Assembly (NCBI GenBank): GCA_046710535.1
Contig: JBKEHH010000010.1
Span: 1 to 64,000 of the forward strand
Reading direction: 5' to 3'
Length of the DNA: 64,000 nt
DNA from: CAWVSB01 sp046710535
GTDB taxonomy: Bacteria; Pseudomonadota; Gammaproteobacteria; Pseudomonadales; CAWVSB01
Shown here: piece by piece, positions 47,182 through 54,564 of the stretch
How the letters are laid out: each line of letters opens with the position of its first letter
Position numbering within the stretch: position 1 is the first letter of the stretch
Translations under genes and position numbers: made by a program
Notes under the pieces: generated by a model
The model's database searches: none
What the model was told of the DNA's origin: nothing
The model's input: only the letters and a program-made list of their open reading frames with translations

Positions 47182-47220
47182 AGTATCGACGTTTATCAAC
47201 TCGATCGACAATACTCACAA

Positions 47221-47360
47221 GAGTATTGGCAAGTTAATCTACCTTAGCCAAGTAAGTCTATACTTAAATTTCAGACTACTGCCCTTCCCCAATTTTTAAA
47301 CGCATCTTCCCTAAGATTTCGATGATGGATAGCTGGAATTAAATGTAATCCACGATCAAA
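47221..47360 (-). mobile_element. IS6-family remnant (transposase 3' end)
   Basis: Starts with GTATTGGCAAGTTAATCT and has CTACTGCCCTTCCCC and CGCATCTTCCCTAAGATT, near-identical to 30760-30850. It lies 60 bp before the first tRNA 3' copy of the 47.4 kb array. Confidence 0.75.
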
Positions 47361-47385
47361 TAAATCACTAACTAACAGACAATAA

Positions 47386-47414
47386 AAAACCCGTATCTTT
47401 CGATGCAGGGTTTT
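47386..47414 (-). terminator. tRNA-type terminator, copy A
   Basis: AAAACCC (47386-47392) pairs with GGGTTTT (47408-47414). It sits six bases from a tRNA-Ala 3' end in tRNA orientation. A near copy (ACATCTTTCGATGCAGGG) is at 47630-47660. Confidence 0.6.
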
Positions 47415-47419
47415 ATATT

Positions 47420-47438
47420 TGGTGGAGCCTAGCGGGAT
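47420..47438 (-). repeat. tRNA-Ala 3' end, 19-nt copy A
   Basis: Matches the last 19 nt of tRNA-Ala(GGC) with CCA, up to the T-arm, then departs into the hairpin element. Confidence 0.75.
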
Positions 47439-47503
47439 TATTCGGCGCAAGCGCCTCACCCCTTTGGGGTCGCCCTGATGGGCGATCAAAATTGCTGCGC
47501 AAT
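47439..47503. repeat. Multi-hairpin element, copy A
   Basis: Three hairpins stand nearly end to end: GGCGC-AA-GCGCC (47444-47455), ACCCC-TTT-GGGGT (47458-47470) and CGCCC-TGAT-GGGCG (47471-47484). A fourth, ATTGC-TGC-GCAAT, is at 47491-47503. The first three are repeated at 47691-47731. Confidence 0.75.
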
Positions 47504-47511
47504 GTTTGTGT

Positions 47512-47607
47512 AACCGCTTTGTGGAATACATCCATGTATTCCATCCTTCGGATCATCATATTTCATATGATTGACTAAAATTGCTCCTAGCAATTTTATC
47601 AGCGGTT
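47512..47607. repeat. Cloverleaf-like palindromic array
   Basis: An outer stem AACCGCT (47512-47518) with AGCGGTT (47601-47607) encloses perfect hairpins TGGAATACAT/ATGTATTCCA (47522-47543), ATCATAT/ATATGAT (47555-47571) and TAAAATTGCT/AGCAATTTTA (47576-47598). A small ATCC-TTC-GGAT hairpin is also present. No protein is encoded. Confidence 0.65.
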
Positions 47608-47666
47608 CAGCTCATTAACATTCGCCCAAATAAAAACCCCACATCTTTCGATGCAGGGTTTGTATT

Positions 47667-47685
47667 TGGTGGAGCCTAGCGGGAT
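47667..47685 (-). repeat. tRNA-Ala 3' end, 19-nt copy B
   Basis: Second 19-nt copy of the tRNA 3' end, again preceded by a terminator-like inverted repeat and followed by the three-hairpin element. Confidence 0.75.
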
Positions 47686-47755
47686 TATTCGGCGCAAGCG
47701 CCTCTCCCCGTTGGGGTCGCCCTGATGGGCGCTCTGCGTCGCTGCGCTCCTTGTG
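47686..47755. repeat. Multi-hairpin element, copy B
   Basis: GGCGC-AA-GCGCC (47691-47702), CCCC-GTT-GGGG (47706-47716) and CGCCC-TGAT-GGGCG (47718-47731) repeat copy A. The tail CTCTGCGTCGCTGCGCTCC differs from copy A. Changes in the second stem leave it paired. Confidence 0.75.
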
Positions 47756-47797
47756 AACCGAGAGCTTAAACTCCTTCCCAATAACTATCAGACAATA

Positions 47798-47827
47798 AAA
47801 AAGCCGCACCCAAAGGCACGGCTTTTT
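47798..47827 (-). terminator. tRNA-Ala terminator
   Basis: AAAAAGCCG (47798-47806) pairs with CGGCTTTTT (47819-47827), giving a T-run in both directions. It lies eight bases beyond the tRNA 3' end. Confidence 0.8.
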
Positions 47828-47835
47828 CACTTGTT

Positions 47836-47911
47836 TGGTGGAGCCTAGCGGGATCGAACCGCTGACCTCAACACTGCCAGTGTTGCGCTCTCCCAGCTGA
47901 GCTAAGGCCCC
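47836..47911 (-). tRNA. tRNA-Ala(GGC)
   Basis: The 76-nt cloverleaf has acceptor stem GGGGCCT/AGGCTCC with the alanine identity pair G3:U70, D arm GCTC...GAGC, anticodon stem CAACA/TGTTG with loop CTGGCAG (anticodon GGC) and T arm AGCGG-TTCGATC-CCGCT. CCA is encoded. It reads GCC/GCU alanine codons. It lies 67 bp after gltX on the same strand. Its 3' part is copied four more times in the window. Confidence 0.97.
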
Positions 47912-47978
47912 AAAAATCAGGCGCCATTCTATGGGCGCCCTAGGGTCAAGTCAAGGCAGAATAAGCCTTTGAGACCGA

Positions 47979-49463
47979 TTAATTGGTCTCTAATGCGTAG
48001 TAAGCTTTTTCTAACTTTTTCAGTTTTTTCTTACCGACGCCGCCTAATACGTCTATTGCACTGCGAAGCCGTGCTCGGCTCATATCTGGGCCTAGCAACA
48101 CCATAGAATCCATCACTGATATGGATGCTGCATTACCGGCTATGGCGATAAATAATGGGGCTAAAAACGGCTTGAGTTTTACCTCCATGCCTTCGGCAAC
48201 TGACTTTAGCTCACTAAATATGTCATCGCGCTGCCAGCTGCGCATTGCTTCTAGGCGCCATAGGGCAAACTGCAGAATAGATATCACTTGATCGACTTCT
48301 TGGCCGCCACAGATAGCTTCTTCGGTAAGGTCTAACTTGCCTGACAGTAAGTATGAGCCCAGCGGCGCTAGGTCTGAAAAGGTTTCCATGCGTTGACGAG
48401 CATGAGGTAAAAACTCTAGTAAGCGGTCTTTGTTTAAGGCCCATTCGATAAGTTTGTCGGCTAGTTGCTCGTCAGTTAAGTCTTCTCGTATCCACATGCC
48501 GTTTAGCCAGCTAAGTTTTTCTACGTCAAATACGGGGCCACCGAGTGACACTCTTTGGATATCAAACTCTGCCAGCATTTCAGCGAAGGTAAACTTCTCA
48601 CGCTCATCGGGCATTGACCAACCCATGCGGCCCAAATAGTTAAGCATCGCTTCAGGTAGATAACCCATACGCTGGTAATACAAAATACTGGTGGGGTTTT
48701 TACGCTTTGATAGTTTACTTTTATCAACATTGCGCAGTAGCGGCAGGTGAATAAAATCTGGCAGATCCCAACCAAAATATTGGTATAGCAAAATATGTTT
48801 GGGGGCTGAGTTAATCCATTCTTCACCGCGAATAACGTGAGTAATTTCCATTAAGTGGTCATCAACCACATTGGCTAAATGATAGGTCGGCATGCCATCG
48901 GCTTTCATTAACACTTGCATGTCAATTTGAGTCCAGTCGATACTGATTTCACCACGCAGGCGATCGTTAAAATTACAGCTGCCTTCACGTGGTACTTTCA
49001 TTCTGACTACATGGTCTTCGCCCGCCGCTTTGCGCTCGGCTACTTCATCACTGCTTAAATGCACACAATGGCCGTCATAACCCAGTTGCTGCTGATTTTC
49101 CATTTGCTCTTTACGCAAACCGTCGAGGCGCTGAGTGGTACAGAAACAACAAAAGGCATGTTCGCTATCAACTAATTGCTGCGTGTATTTGGCGTATATA
49201 TCGCTGCGCTCGCTTTGGCGATAAGGCCCATGGGGGCCGCCAACATCAGGCCCTTCATCCCAATCGAGCCCTAACCAACGCAGCGCATCTAAAATAGTTT
49301 GTTCAGATTCAGGGGTAGAACGGGCTTGGTCGGTATCTTCTATGCGCAGTAAAAACTGCCCACCTTGGCTTTTGGCAAAAGCCATATTAAACAAGGCCAC
49401 GTAGGCGGTGCCTACGTGTGGGTCGCCAGTAGGTGAAGGAGCTATGCGGGTGCGCACGGTCAT
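47979..49463 (-). CDS. gltX: Glutamyl-tRNA synthetase
   Basis: This 494-residue class I synthetase has the HIGH-type motif in RIAPSPTGDPHVGTAYVALFN and KMSKS-type KLSKRKNPTS. FLLRIEDTDQARS follows the first motif, and DWTQIDMQVLMKADGMPTYHLANVVDDHLM is the usual active-site stretch. It charges tRNA-Glu in the cytosol. Length is normal and the frame intact. A GAGACC/GGTCTC inverted repeat overlaps its stop codon (47971-47990). The tRNA-Ala lies just downstream, an arrangement common in gammaproteobacteria. Confidence 0.96.
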   Translation of the reverse strand: MTVRTRIAPSPTGDPHVGTAYVALFNMAFAKSQGGQFLLRIEDTDQARSTPESEQTILDALRWLGLDWDEGPDVGGPHGPYRQSERSDIYAKYTQQLVDSEHAFCCFCTTQRLDGLRKEQMENQQQLGYDGHCVHLSSDEVAERKAAGEDHVVRMKVPREGSCNFNDRLRGEISIDWTQIDMQVLMKADGMPTYHLANVVDDHLMEITHVIRGEEWINSAPKHILLYQYFGWDLPDFIHLPLLRNVDKSKLSKRKNPTSILYYQRMGYLPEAMLNYLGRMGWSMPDEREKFTFAEMLAEFDIQRVSLGGPVFDVEKLSWLNGMWIREDLTDEQLADKLIEWALNKDRLLEFLPHARQRMETFSDLAPLGSYLLSGKLDLTEEAICGGQEVDQVISILQFALWRLEAMRSWQRDDIFSELKSVAEGMEVKLKPFLAPLFIAIAGNAASISVMDSMVLLGPDMSRARLRSAIDVLGGVGKKKLKKLEKAYYALETN

Positions 49464-49604
49464 TCTGGTATATCTCCGAAATGGACTAAAATAATTAGCC
49501 GAATTATACGCATAGCCAGCTCACAACTCACGTCTAATATTTAGCTGTAAGCCAGAGGTCACAAAGACCCCGCCGGGCCTTTTACAAAAACATTGGCAAT
49601 AGCT

Positions 49605-50503
49605 TTATAAGTAACTGACACCGGTCATTTGTTCTGACAACTGCCAAAGCTGCTGCGCTTGTTTACTATTTTTACGCTCGCCTGTTATTTTTATTGACGG
49701 GCCAGAGGTTTGACGACGACGTGAAGGCCCGTAATAGCCGCCTCTGTCAGAAGATGGATCGGTGGCGGCCTGCAAAGTTGGCCATGCGCCCTGTTCGGCG
49801 GTATTAAATAAAAACTTAACTAACGGCTCAGCGATTGAAATCCAGCCTGGCAAATAGCGCGACAATTCGGTGGTTGCCACACCAGGATGACAAGCGATCG
49901 ATATGCACTGTGCCCCGGCTTTTCCCAAGCGTTGATCAAGCTCGGCTGAATACATCAAGTTGGTAAGCTTGCTCATGCAGCAGCGTTGCATAGCTTCGTA
50001 GCCGTGGTCAGCATTGACGTCATCAAACAGTATTTTGTCGCTGTTGGCGGCAAGACTGCTGGTATTGATAATCCGTGCGCCACAACAGTGAATCATTTTG
50101 TCTAACAACAAACCCGTTAATGCAAAGGGGTCCAAATGATTAATCCCAAACTGAGATTCAAAGCCGTCGGTGGTGCGCTCTCACGGCGGCACCATAATGC
50201 CAGCGTTGTTAATCAATAAATCTAGCTTATCTAGGCCGCTAAGTTCGCTAATTGCACGTTTAACACTGCTTAGTCATCTAGACTTAAGGTGATTGACTAC
50301 ACGTCAGCAGCAGGCGCTGCTGCTTGAATTGCCGCGACTGCTACTTTTACTTTATCAACATTACGACAAGCTATAATTACCCGCGCATTATTTGTAGCCA
50401 GAACTTTTGCGGCTTAAAAACCAAAGCCAGTATTTGCTCCGGTAATAAGGGCTACTTTGCCCACCATATTTAGTACATTTTTAGCTGTGAAACCTGCACT
50501 CAT
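49605..50503 (-). pseudogene. SDR-family oxidoreductase, eroded
   Basis: From the ATG at 50503 the text reads VGKVALITGANTGFGF-stop-AAKVLATNNARVIIACRN, a retinol-dehydrogenase-like SDR. More stops follow at the end of PAADV and after LSLDD. After a frame change come LDKLDLLINNAGIMVPP-stop-ERTTDGFESQFGINHLDPFALTG. The last 176 codons (50135-49605) are open, with INTSSLAA but a weak Tyr/Lys motif (YEAMQRCCMSK). At least four stops and one frameshift make it non-functional as a whole. Confidence 0.87.
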
Positions 50504-50535
50504 AGTGACCACCGTTTTTATTATGAGTAATAATA

Positions 50536-50787
50536 CTAAGCTTGGCTTTTCTTTAATGGCAGCCAATGGACGAAGCCAAATACTAGGGTGTGAAGAAAAT
50601 GACCGGCCATTGGTCCTGGCGATGCTTTAAGCACTTTGTAAACCATAAAAAACTCAAACAGGTGCACAACTAGCAAGCCAATAAATAACCATTCAACAAT
50701 AGTAACTAATATGGTGGAGTTAAATACTGCTGAGGCAATTGCCATTAATCCATAAACCGCCAAAGCCTGCCATTTCGTTGTTGTCAT
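50536..50787 (-). CDS. DUF1145 family membrane protein
   Basis: This 83-residue protein has three hydrophobic segments and ends with the family's GHFLHTLVFGFVHWLPLKK. It belongs to the small inner-membrane DUF1145 (YhhL-like) proteins of unknown function. It stands alone between the SDR remnant and a terminator. Confidence 0.8.
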   Translation of the reverse strand: MTTTKWQALAVYGLMAIASAVFNSTILVTIVEWLFIGLLVVHLFEFFMVYKVLKASPGPMAGHFLHTLVFGFVHWLPLKKSQA

Positions 50788-50892
50788 ATAATCACTCTAT
50801 TTATAAGTTTATTGTTAAACCATATTAACGACTGGCCCTACAGTGCACAACGATTTAACTGTCCAATATCGTTCACTTTATTGTTGTCCATA

Positions 50893-50918
50893 AAAAAGCC
50901 CGCTTGGTCGCGGGCTTT
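50893..50918 (-). terminator. nrdJab terminator
   Basis: GCCCGC (50898-50903) pairs with GCGGGC (50910-50915), loop TTGGTC, flanked by A and T runs. On the minus strand it is followed by six T. It ends the nrdJa-nrdJb transcript. Confidence 0.85.
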
Positions 50919-50939
50919 GGTTACTTAAGGCAAACAGTT

Positions 50940-51629
50940 TTAATTACACTTAGAGTCGCCGCAGTTAAGACAGGTAACACAGCCGTCCATCATGATTTTA
51001 GCCTTGGTATTACACTTAACGCACATCTGAGCCGTTGATGGAAACTCACCGCCGTCGTCAACTACCGCGTCTGCTTTTTCATGAGCTTCATATTCAGCGC
51101 GCTTAGCAGCGATTAGCTTTTTCTGTCCTTCATCTAAGCCAACTGAGGTTAACAATCCGATCACTTGTAAATGGTTTTCAATCACATAGCCAATTTCAGC
51201 AACCATTGATGGCATGAAGCGACCACCTTTTTTAAAGTAACCACCTTGGGGATCAAATACTGCCTTCATTTCATCGACTAAGAAAGTCACGTCGCCGCCC
51301 TTTCTAAATACCGCAGACATTACCCGCGTTAGCGCCACAATCCATTGATAGTGGTCTAAGTTTTTAGAGTTGATGAATACTTCAAATGGGCGACGCAGTT
51401 CATGCTCAGTGCCTTGATTCAAAATAATGTCGTTAATAGTAATATAAAGCGCATGCTCTGAAACAGGCGTTTTGATTTTATAAGTAGAGCCGTGCAACAT
51501 CTCAGGACGATCTACTTTCTCATGCATGTGCACAATATCAGCAGTTTTCTGCTCTTCTACTGCGAGTGCTGGCTCGTCGTTTTTAACAACTTTGTAGCCG
51601 GTTATTTCACTATCTATTTTAATAGCCAT
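50940..51629 (-). CDS. nrdJb: Class II ribonucleotide reductase, NrdJb
   Basis: This 229-residue protein is the separate C-terminal part of the adenosylcobalamin-dependent ribonucleotide reductase. It starts AIKIDSEITGYKVVK and contains RPEMLHGSTYKIKTPVSEHALYITIND and EVFINSKNLDHYQWIVALTRVMSAVFRKGGD. It ends with a cysteine-rich tail CVKCNTKAKIMMDGC...CLNCGDSKCN that probably works as a redox shuttle or metal-binding arm. The split arrangement is known from Pseudomonas. It lies 40 bp after nrdJa and is cotranscribed. Confidence 0.93.
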   Translation of the reverse strand: MAIKIDSEITGYKVVKNDEPALAVEEQKTADIVHMHEKVDRPEMLHGSTYKIKTPVSEHALYITINDIILNQGTEHELRRPFEVFINSKNLDHYQWIVALTRVMSAVFRKGGDVTFLVDEMKAVFDPQGGYFKKGGRFMPSMVAEIGYVIENHLQVIGLLTSVGLDEGQKKLIAAKRAEYEAHEKADAVVDDGGEFPSTAQMCVKCNTKAKIMMDGCVTCLNCGDSKCN

Positions 51630-51669
51630 TGTTATCTCTCTCGTGTCCCTTGTTGCTATACGGGCAGCT

Positions 51670-53817
51670 TTAAAGCTTACCGTAATAGCCTTCTTTTAAT
51701 GCGTCGAATAGGTTGGCCGCAGTGTGCGTTTCACCGTCATATTCAATCTCTTCGTTACCTTTAACATCAATGCTTGAACCATCGGCTAAAGCAAACTGAT
51801 AGGTAGTATTTTCTAGATCGGACTCTTTTACTAATACACCTTGGAATGCTTCAGGGTTAAAGCGGAAAGTAGTGCAACCTTTCAAACCTTTCTCGTAGGC
51901 ATAAAGATAAATATCTTTAAAGTCTTCGTAGTTATAGTCAGTTGGTACGTTAGCTGTTTTAGAAATAGATGAATCAATCCATTTTTGTGAAGCGGCTTGC
52001 ACGTCTACATGCTGTTTAGGATGAATATCGTCAGCGCTGATAAAGTAATCAGGTAACTTAGTTTCTTCATCAGTGGCAAACGGCATTGCTTTGGCGTTAA
52101 TCAATTCACGGTAAGCCAACAACTCATAAGAGAAAACATCGACTTTCTCTTTAGCCTTACGGCCTTCACGAATTACGTTACGTGAATAGTGATGGGCAAA
52201 GCTTGGTTCAATACCGTTACTGGCATTGTTAGCCAGTGATAAAGAAATAGTGCCTGTAGGTGCAATAGACGAGTGATGACTAAAGCGAGCACCCTTCTCT
52301 GCTAGGGCTTCACATAGCTCGGGCTCTACTTCAGCAACACGTTGCATATAGCGGCTGTATTTAGCATGCAACACACTACCTTTTACTTTGTCGCCAACTT
52401 TAATACCGTCAGTGCCCATTTCAGGTCGCTTGCGCATCATGTCAGGAGTTACTTCAAATTCTTCGTTCATTATCGGCGCTGGGCCTTTTTCTTCAGACAA
52501 CTCAAGCGCTGCCTTCCAGCCAGTAACTGCAAGTTCTTGGCTTACTTTTTCAGTGAACTCTAACGAGCCGTCGTCACCGTATTGCATGCGCAAACAGGCA
52601 AGAGTTGAACCTAAACCTAGAAAGCCCATACCGTGCCGACGCTTGCTGATAATTTCATGGCGCTGCTGTTCTAATGGCAAACCATTAATTTCAACGACGT
52701 TGTCTAGCATTCTGGTGAAAATAGACACCACTTCGCGGAATTTCTCCCAGTCAAAAACAGCATTTTCGGTAAATGGCTCGTTAACAAAACGGGTTAAGTT
52801 AACCGAACCCAACAAACAGCTACCATAAGGTGGCAATGGCTGTTCACCACATGGGTTGGTTGCACGAATATCTTCGCAGAACCAGTTGTTGTTCATCTCA
52901 TTCACTTTATCGATCAGGATGAAGCCAGGCTCAGCAAAATCATAGGTAGATGCCATGATGACATTCCACAATTTAGACGCCTTAATCGTTTGGTAAACGC
53001 GACAGGCGACTAAGCCATCATCATTGACGATGTCGTTGTCACCGGCTTGCATTTCACGCCAAACAACTTGCTCAGGGCTTTCCATGTCAACATCTTCAAG
53101 TTCAGACTGTGACAAAGGGAAAGAGAATGCCCAGTCGGTGTCGTTCTTAACTGCCTGCATAAACTCTTCAGTAATTAGCAATGACAAGTTGAATTGACGC
53201 AGACGGCCGTCTTCACGCTTGGCTTTGATAAATTCGATTGCATCAGGGTGAGCAATGTCAAAGGTAGCCATTTGGGCACCACGACGACCACCAGCTGAAG
53301 ACACGGTAAAACACATTTTGTCGAAGATATCCATGAACGACAATGGTCCAGACGTATATGCACCGGCACCTGACACATACGCGCCTTTAGGTCGCAGCGT
53401 TGAATATTCATAACCAATACCACAACCCGCTTTTAGAGTTAGCCCAGCTTCAAGGTTACGGTTCAAAATGCCATGCATTGAATCAGGAATAGTACCCGAG
53501 ACAGTACAGTTAATAGTCGAGGTTGCAGGCTTATGCGCTAAGGCACCAGCATTTGACGTAATACGGCCAGCGGGAATAGCGCCATGGCGCAGTGCCCATA
53601 AAAACTTCTCATGCCATTCTTGGCGTTTTTCTTCTGTTTCTTCAACATCAGATAACGCTTTAGCAACTCGTGCGTAGGTTGCATCTATGTCCGTATCCAC
53701 GGCGTTACCCGCTTTGTCTTTCAAGCGATACTTCTTATCCCAAATATCAAACGATGCCGCTTGTAGGGGAATTTCTTTCATTTCGTTCGGTGATTTAGCC
53801 AATTCTAAACGCGTCAT
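51670..53817 (-). CDS. nrdJa: Class II (B12-dependent) ribonucleotide reductase, NrdJa
   Basis: This 715-residue protein makes deoxyribonucleotides with adenosylcobalamin, without oxygen need. Visible are INCTVSGTIPDSM (a redox Cys), AGCGIGYEYSTLRPKGAYV, SSAGGRRGAQMATFDI-like text and NPCGEQPLPPYGSCLLGSVNL with the radical-site Cys and Glu. SSIAPTGTISLSLANNASNGIEPSF binds substrate phosphate. The frame is intact and full length for the split family. Two NrdR-like boxes lie 126-182 bp upstream. No cobalamin riboswitch was seen. Confidence 0.95.
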   Translation of the reverse strand: MTRLELAKSPNEMKEIPLQAASFDIWDKKYRLKDKAGNAVDTDIDATYARVAKALSDVEETEEKRQEWHEKFLWALRHGAIPAGRITSNAGALAHKPATSTINCTVSGTIPDSMHGILNRNLEAGLTLKAGCGIGYEYSTLRPKGAYVSGAGAYTSGPLSFMDIFDKMCFTVSSAGGRRGAQMATFDIAHPDAIEFIKAKREDGRLRQFNLSLLITEEFMQAVKNDTDWAFSFPLSQSELEDVDMESPEQVVWREMQAGDNDIVNDDGLVACRVYQTIKASKLWNVIMASTYDFAEPGFILIDKVNEMNNNWFCEDIRATNPCGEQPLPPYGSCLLGSVNLTRFVNEPFTENAVFDWEKFREVVSIFTRMLDNVVEINGLPLEQQRHEIISKRRHGMGFLGLGSTLACLRMQYGDDGSLEFTEKVSQELAVTGWKAALELSEEKGPAPIMNEEFEVTPDMMRKRPEMGTDGIKVGDKVKGSVLHAKYSRYMQRVAEVEPELCEALAEKGARFSHHSSIAPTGTISLSLANNASNGIEPSFAHHYSRNVIREGRKAKEKVDVFSYELLAYRELINAKAMPFATDEETKLPDYFISADDIHPKQHVDVQAASQKWIDSSISKTANVPTDYNYEDFKDIYLYAYEKGLKGCTTFRFNPEAFQGVLVKESDLENTTYQFALADGSSIDVKGNEEIEYDGETHTAANLFDALKEGYYGKL

Positions 53818-53942
53818 TTGTCAGGTTCCTATCAGGACTTTTTGTCTATATGTTTTTTGTATTAATAATCTATATACGTAGGCATAAACGCATTAACTGA
53901 TGTCAAAACATCAATTTAACGCCGCCAATATGGAAAAGTCTA

Positions 53943-53999
53943 ACACAAGATGTAGTGTTTAAAAGTGCAAATTTAGAATATTTACACTATATGTAGATA
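53943..53999 (-). promoter_or_regulatory. Two NrdR-box-like palindromes upstream of nrdJa
   Basis: ACACAAGATGTAGTGT (53943-53958) and ACACTATATGTAGATA (53984-53999) match the NrdR consensus ACAC-WATAT-WGTGT type. The first is a near-perfect palindrome. The two start points are 41 bp apart, close to four helical turns, so one face of the DNA is kept. This fits repression of nrdJ by NrdR. The distance differs from the roughly 31 bp commonly seen. Confidence 0.75.
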
Positions 54000-54131
54000 T
54001 TGGCCCATTTTAAAGTCTAGGCCTAATTTTAGAAAATCCAATAGAATCAATAAGATATATTGATTAGCTCTACGCTATATAAAGTTAAAAAATATTATTT
54101 AAAAACAAGAAGCCCTTACCGAAACCAATAC

Positions 54132-54213
54132 GCATTAGCATTAGCATTAGCATTAGCATTAGCATTAGCATTAGCATTAGCATTAGCATTAGCATTAGCA
54201 TTAGCATTAGCAT
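54132..54213. repeat. GCATTA hexanucleotide tandem repeat
   Basis: Thirteen perfect GCATTA units plus GCAT make 82 bp without a single mismatch. The tract lies in the nrdJa upstream region, 22 bp from the SPOR gene stop, and is not inside a convincing gene. Perfect short repeats of this length normally vary in copy number between cells. Confidence 0.95.
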
Positions 54214-54235
54214 AAAATAAAGACACTGCGTCCGC

Positions 54236-54535
54236 TTAATTATAACGACGCATTAACTCGCGTGGCTTTTCTTTAATCCAACTGTCAAAGCCCAACAACT
54301 CTTCATAACGACGAGCAATGACTTTAAGCTCAGCTTTGGATTGGGCGTAGGGACCAACCACAATATGATACTCGACTCGACCATTATTAGCGCGCTGGTA
54401 ATACTTAATATATGAACCGCCAATGTTAAATTTGGCTAGCTGATTTTTCGCCTGCTGGCTGTCGAAATAAGTCGCCAACTGAATAAATGAGTCTGAACCA
54501 TCACTTGGGCAAACTTCAAGATGAATGAGAGTCAC
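54236..54535 (-). CDS. SPOR-domain-like protein
   Basis: This 99-residue protein has the SPOR pattern of two beta-alpha-beta units: SFIQLATYFDSQQAKNQLAKF, YIKYYQRANNGRVEYHIVVGPYAQSKAELKVIARRYEELLG. SPOR domains bind denuded septal peptidoglycan. There is no signal peptide or membrane helix in the frame. It lies 29 bp after the usher gene, as last member of the pilus operon. It could locate or regulate the pilus system, or be a remnant of a longer protein. Confidence 0.65.
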   Translation of the reverse strand: MTLIHLEVCPSDGSDSFIQLATYFDSQQAKNQLAKFNIGGSYIKYYQRANNGRVEYHIVVGPYAQSKAELKVIARRYEELLGFDSWIKEKPRELMRRYN

Positions 54536-54564
54536 GTTAACCTCAGGCCCAGAAGACGAAGCGA

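Noticed and set aside
47271..47830. Open frames on the minus strand with HQGDP...RRLRRIIPLG text
   Set aside because: They are translations of the tRNA 3' ends and hairpin repeats; the repeated text follows the palindromes, not a protein family.
1455..47911. Prophage as explanation of the accessory region
   Set aside because: No capsid, tail, terminase or integrase gene is present; contents are metabolic genes and IS remnants.
51670..53817. Cobalamin riboswitch upstream of the B12-dependent reductase
   Set aside because: No B12-box or matching fold was seen upstream; the NrdR-like boxes explain control better.
54132..54213. Tandem repeat as a CRISPR array
   Set aside because: Six-base perfect units with no spacers; it is a microsatellite.
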